Below are positions 27,917-36,905 of a stretch of DNA of 50,724 bases, one piece after another (position 1 is the first letter of the stretch; every line of letters begins with the position of its first letter). Position numbers and translations under genes: made by a program. The notes beneath the pieces are model-generated. The model was given only the letters and a program-made list of their open reading frames with translations. It ran no database searches and had not been told where the DNA came from. Source of the stretch: Anaerolineales bacterium (lineage in GTDB: Bacteria; Chloroflexota; Anaerolineae; Anaerolineales; E44-bin32). Where the stretch lies: NCBI GenBank assembly GCA_016927115.1, contig JAFGNH010000138.1, positions 1 through 50,724 on the forward strand, given 5' to 3'.

Positions 27917-29203
27917 TTACACTTCCGGTGCAAGTGTATCCTGAAGCATCGTATCAAAAATCAGGTTGGGGTTCAACGGAAAGTTCAGCAAAGGATCACC
28001 TCGATCACTGTCTTCGATGTCCATCCAAAATCCCTCTTCAATCGAAGGCAGAGAGATCGATGGGCCGAGCTGGACACCCAGATAGGGTTCACCCTCTGCT
28101 TCGGGATTTTCAGCCAGCGTCACATTGAAGCTGATCGTTTCATTCAGGCTGGAACGATATACTTCCAGAGTGATTGAATCGCCGGGATCATATGAGAGGA
28201 ATTCCCGGGAAGCGTCCTTCTGCGTTTCAACATCCTTCCCGCAGATGCTCACCAGCACATCACCCTGTGCCAGGCCGGCCTCAGCTGCGGGAGACTCTTC
28301 TTCCACTTCTGTAAGCAGCACACCGTAAATAGCTTCCTCAGGAAGCTCTTCGGGCATCTGGAATATTTCACCTGGCCAGGGCAGTGGGAGATCCCTATCG
28401 AAGTGGGGAAGGTATTCGAAGCGTTCTGAAGGAGAACCCATCCACAGTCTGCCGCCTTCACGAATACTGTCTAACTGGCGATACCGGATTCCGAGATAAG
28501 CCTGAGTGTTTTCCTGCGGGTTGGCACCGAGTTCTACGGTAACTTCTCTGGTATCCCCGGTTTGAGACGAAACTTCGAGAATTACACTGCTGCCCGGGTC
28601 CATGGATTGAATGATTTCACTCAAATTAAAACTCTCGTCCACTGCTTCTCCATCGACCGAAAGGATAAGGTCGCCAGTCTGCAGGCCGGCTGCTTCTGCC
28701 GGACCGTTTTCCAGTACCTCAAGGACAAGGGCACCTGTCTGGAACCCCGGTCCTACACGGGCAGGAATCCCGGATTCCATTCCGCAGCAGATGCTGATAC
28801 CCAGGTATGGACCGCCGTCGTCTTCTCCAACATCGATATTCAGTTTTCGCTGCTCGTCGCCGTGGAGGACGACTGCAGTGAGGGTAGTGCCGGGTTCCTC
28901 ACCCTGGATAATGGCAAGCACATCCCGGGTGGAATCAACAGGGGTATCGTTAAGCTCGAGCAGAATATCACCGCGTTCGATACCCGCCTCGGCGGCCGGG
29001 CTGCCTGAAACGACATCTGATACGATGACTCCGGAAGTCTGGCTCTCTGAAGAGGTGTTTTCTGTTTCACTGTCTGTTTCAGGTGATTCGGCAGAAGCGG
29101 CGATAGGGGCGGGAGTTGTGCAGGCTGCAAGCATAACTGCTATCAGGATGAGACCAGGCAGAACCGCATATTTCCGCTGTGAGATGTGGGCTGTACTATT
29201 CAT
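27917..29203 (-). CDS. Lipoprotein with three PDZ domains
   Basis: ATG 29203 follows GGAGG and gives 428 residues; an upstream ATG seven codons earlier has no site. A lipobox ends in LAAC (Cys near 28), followed by a Glu/Ser-rich linker. Three PDZ domains lie at about 57-140, 160-250 and 300-390. Each carries the carboxylate-binding turn and AGI/AGL-x-x-GD signature (SPAAEAGIERGDILL, GPAEAAGLQTGDLIL, SPAAEAGLAQGDVLV). There is no protease domain, unlike DegP/HtrA, so it should be a binding protein for C-terminal peptides of exported proteins. It sits between a response regulator and a histidine kinase, which suggests a role in sensing misfolded envelope proteins; this is inference. Confidence 0.88.
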   Translation of the reverse strand: MNSTAHISQRKYAVLPGLILIAVMLAACTTPAPIAASAESPETDSETENTSSESQTSGVIVSDVVSGSPAAEAGIERGDILLELNDTPVDSTRDVLAIIQGEEPGTTLTAVVLHGDEQRKLNIDVGEDDGGPYLGISICCGMESGIPARVGPGFQTGALVLEVLENGPAEAAGLQTGDLILSVDGEAVDESFNLSEIIQSMDPGSSVILEVSSQTGDTREVTVELGANPQENTQAYLGIRYRQLDSIREGGRLWMGSPSERFEYLPHFDRDLPLPWPGEIFQMPEELPEEAIYGVLLTEVEEESPAAEAGLAQGDVLVSICGKDVETQKDASREFLSYDPGDSITLEVYRSSLNETISFNVTLAENPEAEGEPYLGVQLGPSISLPSIEEGFWMDIEDSDRGDPLLNFPLNPNLIFDTMLQDTLAPEV

Positions 29204-29306
29204 GGCGTTTCCTCCATAGATCAAATAAAGTTCTAAGGAGAATCGTCGCGCTGCTTTATTAGGGATTGTTTACAGAATGGTTTAGATTTCGCAACACAAA
29301 CATGGC

Positions 29307-30005
29307 TCAGGGAACGAGCCGGTAGCCTGCCCCGCGGACTGTCAGGATGTGTTCCGGGTTCTCCGGATCCTTTTCCAATTTCCGTCGAAGATGGAGGATG
29401 TGGACGTCAACCGTCCGGTCACTGCCTACCGAGCTGTCGTATCCCCAGATCGATTCGATCAGTTCGGAACGAGAGAAAACTCTTCCGGGATTTTCAGCGA
29501 GGAACAGGAGAAGGCGGAATTCTAATGGAGTGAGTAGAACCTGTTTGCCTGCGCGGTGAACTTCAATCCGATTGGGATCGATAAGGATATCGCCAAAAGA
29601 AAACTCGGTGGAAGCCGGGCTGCCTGACAGATCGCCGAAGCTGCGACGCAGATGCGCCCGTACCCGGGCAATCAGTTCGCGCAGGCTGTAGGGTTTGACA
29701 ATGTAGTCATCCGCTCCGAGTTCAAGCCCGAGCACGCGGTCGAGTTCTTCATCCCTTGCTGTGACCATCAGGATCGGCATCCGCTTCCCTTCCTGGCGCA
29801 ATGTACGGCAGATATCGTAGCCGTTGAGATCCGGCAGGCGGATATCCAGCAGGATCAGGTGGGGCGATTCCATTCGAACCATGTCCAGTGCCTGCCGGCC
29901 TGTCTGGGCCCAGAATACTTGGAACCCTTCCTCCTCCAGGGCAAAAATAACGCCATTTGCTACGGATGCTTCATCTTCGACAACGAGAATCGTTCTCTGG
30001 CTCAT
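29307..30005 (-). CDS. OmpR/PhoB-type response regulator
   Basis: ATG 30005 (MSQRTILVVEDE) follows GAGGAG and overlaps the stop of the upstream membrane protein by 4 nt; the product is 232 residues. The receiver has the acidic pair in VVEDE, the phosphoacceptor Asp in LILLDIRLPD near 52, T in MVTAR near 80 and K in YIVKPYS near 102. The C-terminal winged helix is typical (TPLEFRLLLFLAENPGRVFSR, then RTVDVHILHLRRKLE and VRGAGYRLV). It is likely phosphorylated by the kinase at 26276-27892. A gap of 103 bp before the PDZ gene holds a direct repeat, GTTTA at 12-bp period (29268-29284), that could be its binding site. Confidence 0.93.
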   Translation of the reverse strand: MSQRTILVVEDEASVANGVIFALEEEGFQVFWAQTGRQALDMVRMESPHLILLDIRLPDLNGYDICRTLRQEGKRMPILMVTARDEELDRVLGLELGADDYIVKPYSLRELIARVRAHLRRSFGDLSGSPASTEFSFGDILIDPNRIEVHRAGKQVLLTPLEFRLLLFLAENPGRVFSRSELIESIWGYDSSVGSDRTVDVHILHLRRKLEKDPENPEHILTVRGAGYRLVP

Positions 30006-31867
30006 TGCTCCTCGACCGGCGGAACAAGGTACAGGCTGCGGCTTTTTATTACTGATGTGTTGGCGCATCCGCTGACCAGATTTTCACTGTTCCCGGCGGT
30101 CAGTGAAGTGCTGCTGCCGGCAAAGAAGTGAATCCCGCCGTTAATCAGGTCGTTGGCCGGTGCGATCCGGAATTCATCCGGCCAGCTGCTTGCTGTGGCA
30201 ACCAGCTCCCCGTAAAAAGGATCTATTCCTTTTTCTGTGCCGTACTGGTCAAAGTCCTGCAGACAGAGATCCGGAACCAGGCCGCAGTCCTGATTATCCG
30301 GGTGGATGTCAATATAGGAACCCTCGTACAGTTGAAATGCAAAGGCGGTCTGGCCATCCGGGCAGGCAAGGGCTTCGGGTTTAAGTTCTTTTTTATGATG
30401 CATGAGCAGGATCCCCAGGGGTGCGGCGAGTGTAAGAAAGAGGATGACTCCTGATTGAAGCAGAAGCCCCTGGAGAGAAAGAAAGGCGGGAGCATTTCCG
30501 CCCCCTTTTTGTTTCAAAGCGAGGCCGGCTGCCACAATTGCAAAAAAGAACGGCATGGTACTGGCGTAGAAACGATTCCCGCCGTCGCGGGGCGGCAGGA
30601 ACGGTACAGACAGGATTATTCCCAGGAAAACAAACAGGAGCAAACTTGAAAAAGAATCATGCCTGCGGAATAAACGAAAAATTCCCAGGCCGAGTATAAC
30701 AAGACCTCCATACCAGAGCAGGGTATCGATTCTGGTCAGCTCCCCACTGCTGTAGAAGCTGAAAATACCGAGTTGATTGGGGTAGAAAAAGTTCCGATAG
30801 GATTGGGCTGCAGCGCTAAGCAATCCCATTGGATGATTCAGGAATTCCTGAAGAATCAACCGGTAAAGTAAACGCACATCTTCACCTGCAAGTTCACCGA
30901 TAGACCCCCAACCGGTACCACCCATCACCTGGCCGTACAGGGTGTTTGTAAAATTCCCGAAGATTTCTTTTCCGGGGCCATCAGCGACGTACACCCAGGA
31001 GAAAACATTGTTTACCAGTAAAAAGGAACCGGCACAAACGCCAGCGGCAAGAGCTGCAATTTTTAAGTTATAGCGCTGGTCCTTCTTAAAGGCGATACCC
31101 GACCACAGGATAAGCATCGGGAAGATAAAGAATGCCCCCGCCCGGGAGCTGACAGCGGTCATCAGGACAAGGATGCCGCTGAGGAAGGCGATCAGGTTCG
31201 CATGGCGGGCGGAGTACCAGAGGAGCAGAAAGCCCAATGATCCAAGCAGCAGCCCGTGTGCTTCAGTAAGTGGTACGCCGATGATTGGCTGGAAGAAAAG
31301 ATAGATCAGGACTGCAAAGGCGGCAGCGGCAAATCGACCCATTGTACGGAAGATCTGTTCCGCAGCCAGGAAAGTGCTCCAGCCTACCAGAAGGTTGAGC
31401 AGCGCAAGAGCCCATTTCAGGTTCTGCCGTGTGAAGAGCAGGAGGGACGCAAAAAACCCCGGGAATAAGGGACGCCAGGCTGCCTGCCACCGGGATCCGG
31501 GAATTCGATCTCCCTTCAGGATGAAACGGGCACCATTGTAGTAATTAAATGCGTCTTTATATGGAATGGTTCCGCCGAATGAAATAGCATCGGAGTGCCC
31601 GGATGCCCATTTGTATGAGAGTGTCAGTGCGAACAGGGCCAGAATCAAGCTGAGGACACATACTGTCCGAAGGTGCCCATGTGCAGAATAAGCAAGGATA
31701 AGTAACCCCAGGGCGATCAGGAACAGCAGGGGTGAGAAGTTGAGAAATACCTGTGTTATGGCCGGTGGAAATTTGAACTGCAGCAAGCCAAAAAAGAGGA
31801 TGGCTGGAATGATCATCAGCGCCGGAGAGGCGATTTGTTCCTTATTCTGTTGAGCCATTTTATTCAT
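30002..31867 (-). CDS. Polytopic membrane protein, GT-C glycosyltransferase-like
   Basis: The product has 621 residues with about 11-12 hydrophobic spans in the first 480, then a soluble tail of about 130 residues. The first long loop (PYKDAFNYYNGARFILKGD, then WRPLFPGFFASL) has an acidic residue and spacing like the first loop of PMT/ArnT-type GT-C transferases, which use polyprenyl-linked sugars. No definite catalytic motif can be named, so the activity is tentative. The start is ATG 31867; a second ATG three codons in is possible and neither has a strong Shine-Dalgarno. The stop overlaps the response regulator start (ATGA), so regulator synthesis is probably coupled to it. This is an odd pairing that suggests control of surface glycans. 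Confidence 0.7.
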   Translation of the reverse strand: MNKMAQQNKEQIASPALMIIPAILFFGLLQFKFPPAITQVFLNFSPLLFLIALGLLILAYSAHGHLRTVCVLSLILALFALTLSYKWASGHSDAISFGGTIPYKDAFNYYNGARFILKGDRIPGSRWQAAWRPLFPGFFASLLLFTRQNLKWALALLNLLVGWSTFLAAEQIFRTMGRFAAAAFAVLIYLFFQPIIGVPLTEAHGLLLGSLGFLLLWYSARHANLIAFLSGILVLMTAVSSRAGAFFIFPMLILWSGIAFKKDQRYNLKIAALAAGVCAGSFLLVNNVFSWVYVADGPGKEIFGNFTNTLYGQVMGGTGWGSIGELAGEDVRLLYRLILQEFLNHPMGLLSAAAQSYRNFFYPNQLGIFSFYSSGELTRIDTLLWYGGLVILGLGIFRLFRRHDSFSSLLLFVFLGIILSVPFLPPRDGGNRFYASTMPFFFAIVAAGLALKQKGGGNAPAFLSLQGLLLQSGVILFLTLAAPLGILLMHHKKELKPEALACPDGQTAFAFQLYEGSYIDIHPDNQDCGLVPDLCLQDFDQYGTEKGIDPFYGELVATASSWPDEFRIAPANDLINGGIHFFAGSSTSLTAGNSENLVSGCANTSVIKSRSLYLVPPVEEQ

Positions 31868-32175
31868 ACCCGTTTTTCAGATTGAGATTTTGCCAGCAGA
31901 GCCTATTGTAGCATTACTTGCAGGCTGCACCGGGAGTTAATTACGGCGGGTGAATATCCCGATTGTCTTGATGCTGCAGCGAGAGTTGAAAACCAATCGT
32001 AATTCTGCTGTGAAATCATTGTCAAGAGACTCGCAGTGCTTCCAGGCAAGCAAGCAGAATTACGTCAGGCTTATTTCGTTTAAGTTTATGCGTTTCACAT
32101 AAGTTCTACATAATTAATTTTTATTATCCATGATAACCGCAGTAAAAAATGCACATGAAATAAAGGAGAATAACT
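31868..32175. promoter_or_regulatory. Divergent intergenic region, AT-rich
   Basis: This gap lies between divergent genes and must hold both promoters. The right half (32090-32160) is AT-rich, with tracts such as AATTAATTTTTATTAT. I see no good -35/-10 pair, inverted repeat or small gene. Confidence 0.35.
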
Positions 32176-32685
32176 ATGGTCGGTACCATTCAGGAAATGT
32201 CGTTTATGCAGCTGCAGTTCCCGCGGGATCAGAATCCGGTTTTCGGCAAGCTGCAATCGCGGGTTCTGGAGGAACTCGCGGAAAAGACAGGGTTTGACAC
32301 AGAAGAACTGGACTCGGCGTTCAAGGATGGTTCAATCCGGCAGCTGCTCGAATCCGCCGGGATAACCCGTGAGGATATGGAAGTGATGAGGACAGAAGCA
32401 GTGGAGGAAATGCAGGCTGCCGGAGAAATCACCGAAAGTCAGGCGAAGCGCCTCGCTGAGAGGCCGGCGGGACCGCCTCCACCTCCACCTCCGCCAGCAG
32501 GCAATGAAGGAGATATGGCTTCATCCATGACGAAGGTGCTGGAGCAGATTGTGAGCGAATTGGGACTGGAATCAACCGGGGAACTGCTGGCGCTGCTGCC
32601 TGAAGGGACTTCTTTATGGTCCTTTGCCGAAGAGAATGGTGTAAACCTGTTTTCATCTGAGTCCAATTTTGATATTAAAGTCTGA
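32176..32685 (+). CDS. Hypothetical protein with poly-proline linker
   Basis: ATG 32176 follows AAAGGAG and the product has 169 residues. There is no signal peptide or membrane span. A helical N-terminal half (FGKLQSRVLEELAEKTGFD, then RQLLESAGITREDMEVMR) is joined by eight consecutive prolines near 95-102 to a second helical part (KVLEQIVSELGLESTGELL). Each half contains a segment where a short acidic helix is followed by LLESAG or LLALLPEG, so the halves may be distant repeats. The family is not recognised. It is monocistronic, with its own promoter region and an intrinsic terminator. Confidence 0.7.
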   Translation: MVGTIQEMSFMQLQFPRDQNPVFGKLQSRVLEELAEKTGFDTEELDSAFKDGSIRQLLESAGITREDMEVMRTEAVEEMQAAGEITESQAKRLAERPAGPPPPPPPPAGNEGDMASSMTKVLEQIVSELGLESTGELLALLPEGTSLWSFAEENGVNLFSSESNFDIKV

Positions 32686-32713
32686 CAGCCAAACCTAATC
32701 TCAACAAAACGAT

Positions 32714-32756
32714 GCGATGGGATTCCGAAAAAGTCGATCCGATCGCTTCTTTTTTT
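32714..32756 (+). terminator. Rho-independent terminator
   Basis: GCGATGGGAT (32714-32723) pairs with ATCCGATCGC (32737-32746) with one mismatch. It is followed by TTCTTTTTTT. It closes the gene ending at 32685. Confidence 0.75.
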
Positions 32757-32942
32757 CCACTGTACATAACCAGCTGACAGGGAATAGAGGATCGGAGGTA
32801 TGTGGATAGGCCTCAAGGTTACCGGGAGTTTGCGGTTTGGAGTCTTTTAAATATTCCACAAACTTATTCCTGCCGGTGGAATTTCAGCCTTCACACACTG
32901 CCCTCAGCATGTATAATTAGCAAGCTGTCTGTACCGGATGTT

Positions 32943-32961
32943 ATAAACACCGGGTGTTTAT
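32943..32961. promoter_or_regulatory. Perfect 19-bp palindrome upstream of dedA-like gene
   Basis: ATAAACACC and GGTGTTTAT are exact inverted repeats around a single G. The site is 134 bp before the DedA start, just upstream of TATGGTATAG (32984-32993), a possible -10 region. Its length and symmetry suggest a dimeric repressor or activator site. No matching regulator can be named. Confidence 0.55.
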
Positions 32962-33094
32962 CATACTATTGTTGTTCGGCGGATATGGTATAGGGGAAAG
33001 CTCGGTTTTTCGAAAAGGCTCAGGAGCGAACCGGTAACTTGTCCGGTGCGAATTATTGAAACTGCTGGATTAACTGATTGGCCGGAGAGATGTA

Positions 33095-33739
33095 ATGGAT
33101 TTAGGTGCATGGCTTGATGCGATAAAGATATGGACAGAGTCTGTGATCAGCACAATGGGATATCCCGGACTGGTGCTGGTCATGTTCCTGGAGAATATTT
33201 TCCCCCCAATCCCGTCGGAAGTTGTGCTTCCGCTGGCAGGGAATCTGACCAACAGTGGAGATTTCAACCTGCTGTGGATCATTATCTGGGCGATGATTGG
33301 TGCTCTTTCCGGCGCCATGGTCTTCTATGGGCTCGGTTATTGGGTCAGTGAAGAACGGCTGCGGATACTGGTGGAGAAGTATGGACGCTGGGCATTACTG
33401 TCGGTAGAGGATTTCGATAAAGCCGTGAAATTCTTTGAGCGTCACGGCGAAGCGGCGATCTTTTTCGGGCGTATGGTGCCGATTGTTCGCAGCCTGATCT
33501 CGATCCCGGCCGGGCTGGCGCGTATGAAAATGCCGCAGTTCATCCTTTACACAGTGATCGGCACCTCTCTGTGGAACTTCATCCTCTCCTACGCAGGGAA
33601 ATTGCTCGGTCCGCAGTGGGGCAAGGTTGTGGAGTGGGTCGATGTCTATCAGAATGTTGTCCTCGTAGTTTGTGTTTTACTGGTCGTGGCCTATCTGTTC
33701 GTCCAGATTCGAAAACGGCTGAAGAAAGCCGACGCCTGA
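33095..33739 (+). CDS. DedA-family membrane protein
   Basis: DedA (SNARE-associated) proteins are inner-membrane proteins; some members flip polyprenyl or phospholipid carriers. ATG 33095 follows GGAGAG and gives 214 residues, the normal length. Family features include FLENIFPPIPSEVVLPLAG (31-49, with the conserved acidic residue and re-entrant loop), a central GLGYWVSEERL, FFGRMVPIVRSLISIPAG (126-143) with the conserved Arg, and GTSLWNFILSYAGKLLG. A basic C-terminus (RKRLKK) fits the cytoplasmic side. About 100 nt of GC-rich leader precede it (33000-33060), with a small hairpin ACCGG/CCGGT. Confidence 0.92.
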   Translation: MDLGAWLDAIKIWTESVISTMGYPGLVLVMFLENIFPPIPSEVVLPLAGNLTNSGDFNLLWIIIWAMIGALSGAMVFYGLGYWVSEERLRILVEKYGRWALLSVEDFDKAVKFFERHGEAAIFFGRMVPIVRSLISIPAGLARMKMPQFILYTVIGTSLWNFILSYAGKLLGPQWGKVVEWVDVYQNVVLVVCVLLVVAYLFVQIRKRLKKADA

Positions 33740-33753
33740 AACAGGACGGGGAT

Positions 33754-33777
33754 TGCAGGTATTTCTGCAGATTTTTT
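33754..33777 (+). terminator. Weak intrinsic terminator
   Basis: TGCAG (33754-33758) pairs with CTGCA (33765-33769) over a 6-nt loop. It is followed by GA and six T. It starts 15 bp past the DedA stop. The stem is short, so the efficiency may be low. Confidence 0.5.
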
Positions 33778-33885
33778 AGCTTCGAAAGAGCCCGGGTTGT
33801 TGGGGCATCCCTCTCCGGCTTAAAGGCAGCACTTCAAAGTATCGATGTTGCCGGGTTCCCACTTAATTACAGGGTTAACATATAC

Positions 33886-34977
33886 TCAGGCATTCAACAC
33901 TTCAATGATTTCAGCTGCGTATGCGGCACTGGCTTCATCCTCTGTCAGAATTTGAATCTTCTCCGGCGAGTCAACACCCAATCCCAGCTCAACTGCCCGG
34001 GCAATCTGCTCCTGTTCGAAAACCCTGCCGCGACTGACCTCAGGCGTTGTCCCGAATATTCGCAGAACAGCGACGCCGATCGCATCAATGGCGACCGGGT
34101 CCGTACCAGCGAGGATCAGTTCGGTGTCGGCGAGAGTACCGGCATGCGGCCCGCCGCTGACGAAAGCCTGCACACCATCGAGCACAATCAGGGCGGGGTG
34201 GTAGGCGGTGTTAATCTCGGCGATCATTTTACGCTGGTCCGGACTGCTGTGCAGATCTGTCATATAGTTGTGGCCCTGGTAGTATTTGGCAACGAATCCG
34301 ACCGAGTTCTTGAGCGACATGGTGAAAAACCCACCGTAACCATGGGTTTTGAGGTTGCAGGTCTGGATCACACAGCTTGAATCAAGGAGCATGTTGGGCA
34401 CGGGAAACCCATTTTGCCAGTGCGAGTCGGGGGGTGAGATCAAGGTAATTTCTTCATCAGAAAGTTCGTCCAGCACCTGCACGGAAGCATTGAACTCCCC
34501 GGCCAGATCAAAGATACCTTTCTGCTGCATCACCTGGTGTGTGTCACCCATACCGCTGCGGTCTGTGATCGTGATTGAAGCGGCTCCCATTTCACTGAGA
34601 AGTGCAAGCAGGGTATGCAGTGTGTCGTTGTGTGTAGATCCGGGGGAGCGATCAGCGCTGTTGAAGTTGGGCTTGAGAAGAACATGCTGAGCGGCAGCCG
34701 GGTTGATACCAAGGAGCTCCACAGCCATACGGATCCCCTGGACGCGGTCTGAGGTTTTCACGAGTCCAACCTGTGCCGTACCGGGTTCTGGAGAGGACTC
34801 TTCGGTTTGTGGTTGGGGTGAAGGTGTTTCAGTTGGGCTGGCTGCGGAAGAAGGTTGGGCAGGTACCGGTGTGTTTGCGGGTACTGCAGGCAGAAGGCCG
34901 CATGCCTGCAGCAGGCCTGGCAGGGAAAGACTGCCGCCAAGCAGTGCAAGCGAGCGGATAAAGTTCCGTCGATTCAT
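33886..34977 (-). CDS. DUF362-family lipoprotein with Tat-like signal
   Basis: The 363-residue product starts MNRRNFIRSLALLGG, resembling a twin-arginine signal, and ends its signal in the lipobox LQAC (Cys near 26). A Pro/Thr/Ser-rich linker follows. From about 65 it matches DUF362: a KPNFNSAD segment near 113, ITDRSGMGDT near 154, LKTHGYGGFFTMSLKNSVG near 227, and LDGVQAFVSGGPHAG, then ILAGTDPVAIDAIG. The family is often linked to iron-sulfur proteins, but here there is no ferredoxin cluster and its activity is unknown. The Tat-like export suggests it folds, perhaps with a cofactor, before export. It is monocistronic and divergent from the ALDH gene. Confidence 0.85.
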   Translation of the reverse strand: MNRRNFIRSLALLGGSLSLPGLLQACGLLPAVPANTPVPAQPSSAASPTETPSPQPQTEESSPEPGTAQVGLVKTSDRVQGIRMAVELLGINPAAAQHVLLKPNFNSADRSPGSTHNDTLHTLLALLSEMGAASITITDRSGMGDTHQVMQQKGIFDLAGEFNASVQVLDELSDEEITLISPPDSHWQNGFPVPNMLLDSSCVIQTCNLKTHGYGGFFTMSLKNSVGFVAKYYQGHNYMTDLHSSPDQRKMIAEINTAYHPALIVLDGVQAFVSGGPHAGTLADTELILAGTDPVAIDAIGVAVLRIFGTTPEVSRGRVFEQEQIARAVELGLGVDSPEKIQILTEDEASAAYAAEIIEVLNA

Positions 34978-35196
34978 AAAAAACCTCCCATCCAGCCGGA
35001 AACGGGCTCGAATGTGATAAACAGTGTATTAAAATATAACCGATATGGACCGGGAATATCGACTTCTCCGGCCATCGGGAAAACAGTAAAAAGTATGCCG
35101 GTTCAGGAGTATGGATAGTTTTTGCGGGAAACGATGGGTTATATTGCGTATAGCAACTGACTAAAAACCACCTTTCCGTTTTACAGGGAGTGATTT

Positions 35197-36717
35197 ATGA
35201 AGAGCGTGCTGAAAAAACTTGGTATTTATGAAGTGAACCCCGGCGCATGTTATGGGCCGGATGGCTGGATTGAGGATCCGGACGGCAGGAAGCTGATTTC
35301 TTACAATCCAGCTACAGGTGAGGCATTGGGGGCTGTGATTCAGGCCACACCGGCTGCCTATAAAGCGGTGATGCGCAGGGCTTCGGAAACATTCCGAACC
35401 TGGCGTATCACCCCCGCTCCGAAGCGCGGCGAGGTTGTGCGCGCCCTTGGAGATATCCTGCGGGACTACAAGGAACCGCTTGGCGATCTGGTTACGCTTG
35501 AGATGGGAAAAATCCAGGCAGAAGGCCATGGCGAAGTGCAGGAAATGATCGATATCTGCGACTTTGCGGTGGGCCTTTCGCGCCAGTTGTATGGACTGAC
35601 GATACCGTCTGAACGGCCGGGCCATCGGATGTTCGAGCAGTGGCACCCGCTGGGTATTGTGGGGTTGATAACCTCCTTCAATTTCCCGGTGGCGGTATGG
35701 TCCTGGAATAGTGCAATTGCAGCAGTATGCGGAGACCCGGTAGTGTGGAAGCCATCTTCAAGCACTCCACTTGCGGCGCTGGCTGTGACGGGCCTTGCCA
35801 ACCAGGTGTTGTCGGATTTCGGGCTGGAGGGCATCTTCAATCTGGCGATCGGGTCGGGCCGAGATATCGGCGAGGCATTGCTGGATGACGAACGTATCCC
35901 GCTGGTATCCTTCACCGGCTCGACATTTGTCGGCCGGCATGTATCGGAGACCGTTGCACGACGTTTTGGGCGTTCCATCCTGGAGCTGGGCGGCAATAAC
36001 GGGATTTTCGTTGCAGAGGATGCTGATCTCGACATGGCCACACGGGCGATTCTGTTTGGAGCGGTAGGAACCGCCGGCCAGCGCTGCACGTCCACACGCA
36101 GGATCATCGTGGAAAAGCCGGTCAGCCGGGAGCTCAGCGACCGTCTTGTCCGGGCGTATGAGCAGGTCCGTATCGGCAATCCGATCGAGGAAGGCACGCT
36201 GATGGGGCCGCTGGTCGACGGCAGCGCGGTGGAAGACATGATGAATGCCGTTGCGAAGGCGCAGGAGCAGGGAGGAGAACTGCTTTACGGCGGCCATCCG
36301 CTTCCCGAGCTTGGCCCTAACTACGTTGAACCCACCATTCTCCGTATGCCGGCACAGACAGCGATTGTAAAGGAAGAGACTTTTGCGCCGATCCTGTACC
36401 TGCTGGAAGTGGAGAATCTGGAAGAAGCGATCGAGATGCACAATGATGTTCCCCAGGGACTTTCTAGCGCGGTATTTACTACAAATATGCGGACGATGGA
36501 GACCTTCCTTTCGGCTGCAGGTTCAGACTGCGGAATAGCCAATGTTAATATCGGCACTTCCGGGGCAGAGATAGGGGGAGCCTTTGGCGGGGAAAAGGAA
36601 ACCGGCGGTGGAGGCGAATCCGGTTCGGATTCCTGGAAAGCATATATGCGGCGGCAGACGAACACAGTGAATTATTCAAAAGAGCTGCCGCTTGCTCAGG
36701 GGATCAGGTTTGAGTAG
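35197..36717 (+). CDS. Aldehyde dehydrogenase, ALDH7/aminoadipate-semialdehyde type
   Basis: The enzyme oxidises aldehydes to acids with NAD(P). ATG 35197 follows CAGGGAG; the product is 506 residues, normal for the family. Features include FNFPVAVWSWNSAIAAVCG near 166, WKPSSSTPL, FTGSTFVGRHV near 243, the general-base Glu in LELGGNNG near 263, the nucleophile Cys in GQRCTSTRR near 297, and EETFAPILYL near 394. The C-terminal IGGAFGGEKETGGGGESGSD is characteristic of ALDH7, which handles aminoadipate semialdehyde and related substrates in lysine breakdown. No lysine or proline catabolic gene is nearby, so the substrate remains open. A TATATT near 35140 may be the -10. Confidence 0.9.
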   Translation: MKSVLKKLGIYEVNPGACYGPDGWIEDPDGRKLISYNPATGEALGAVIQATPAAYKAVMRRASETFRTWRITPAPKRGEVVRALGDILRDYKEPLGDLVTLEMGKIQAEGHGEVQEMIDICDFAVGLSRQLYGLTIPSERPGHRMFEQWHPLGIVGLITSFNFPVAVWSWNSAIAAVCGDPVVWKPSSSTPLAALAVTGLANQVLSDFGLEGIFNLAIGSGRDIGEALLDDERIPLVSFTGSTFVGRHVSETVARRFGRSILELGGNNGIFVAEDADLDMATRAILFGAVGTAGQRCTSTRRIIVEKPVSRELSDRLVRAYEQVRIGNPIEEGTLMGPLVDGSAVEDMMNAVAKAQEQGGELLYGGHPLPELGPNYVEPTILRMPAQTAIVKEETFAPILYLLEVENLEEAIEMHNDVPQGLSSAVFTTNMRTMETFLSAAGSDCGIANVNIGTSGAEIGGAFGGEKETGGGGESGSDSWKAYMRRQTNTVNYSKELPLAQGIRFE

Positions 36718-36725
36718 TACCTGTG

Positions 36726-36746
36726 GCCCCAGCATGAGAATGGGGC
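36726..36746. terminator. Hairpin between convergent genes
   Basis: GCCCCA (36726-36731) pairs with TGGGGC (36741-36746) around a 9-nt loop, nine bases past the ALDH stop. Only a poor T-tract follows. It is likely the 3' end structure of the ALDH message. Confidence 0.45.
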
Positions 36747-36905
36747 TGTTCCTGATTTTCAGGAGTGGTTAATATTATCAAAACCTGAACCCCTTCTAAA
36801 AGAGAGAACGAAACCTTTTTGATCCTGCCCGATCAAGGGTATTTGAAGAAACCGGGTTCCGAATCCAGGCTCCGGGGGAGGCCATGAGTATTGGTTCGGT
36901 GAGGG

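Noticed and set aside
32990-33094. Riboswitch before dedA
   Set aside because: The GGGGAAAGCTC and ACCGG/CCGGT elements recalled manganese and c-di-AMP riboswitches, but the conserved cores of those classes are absent.
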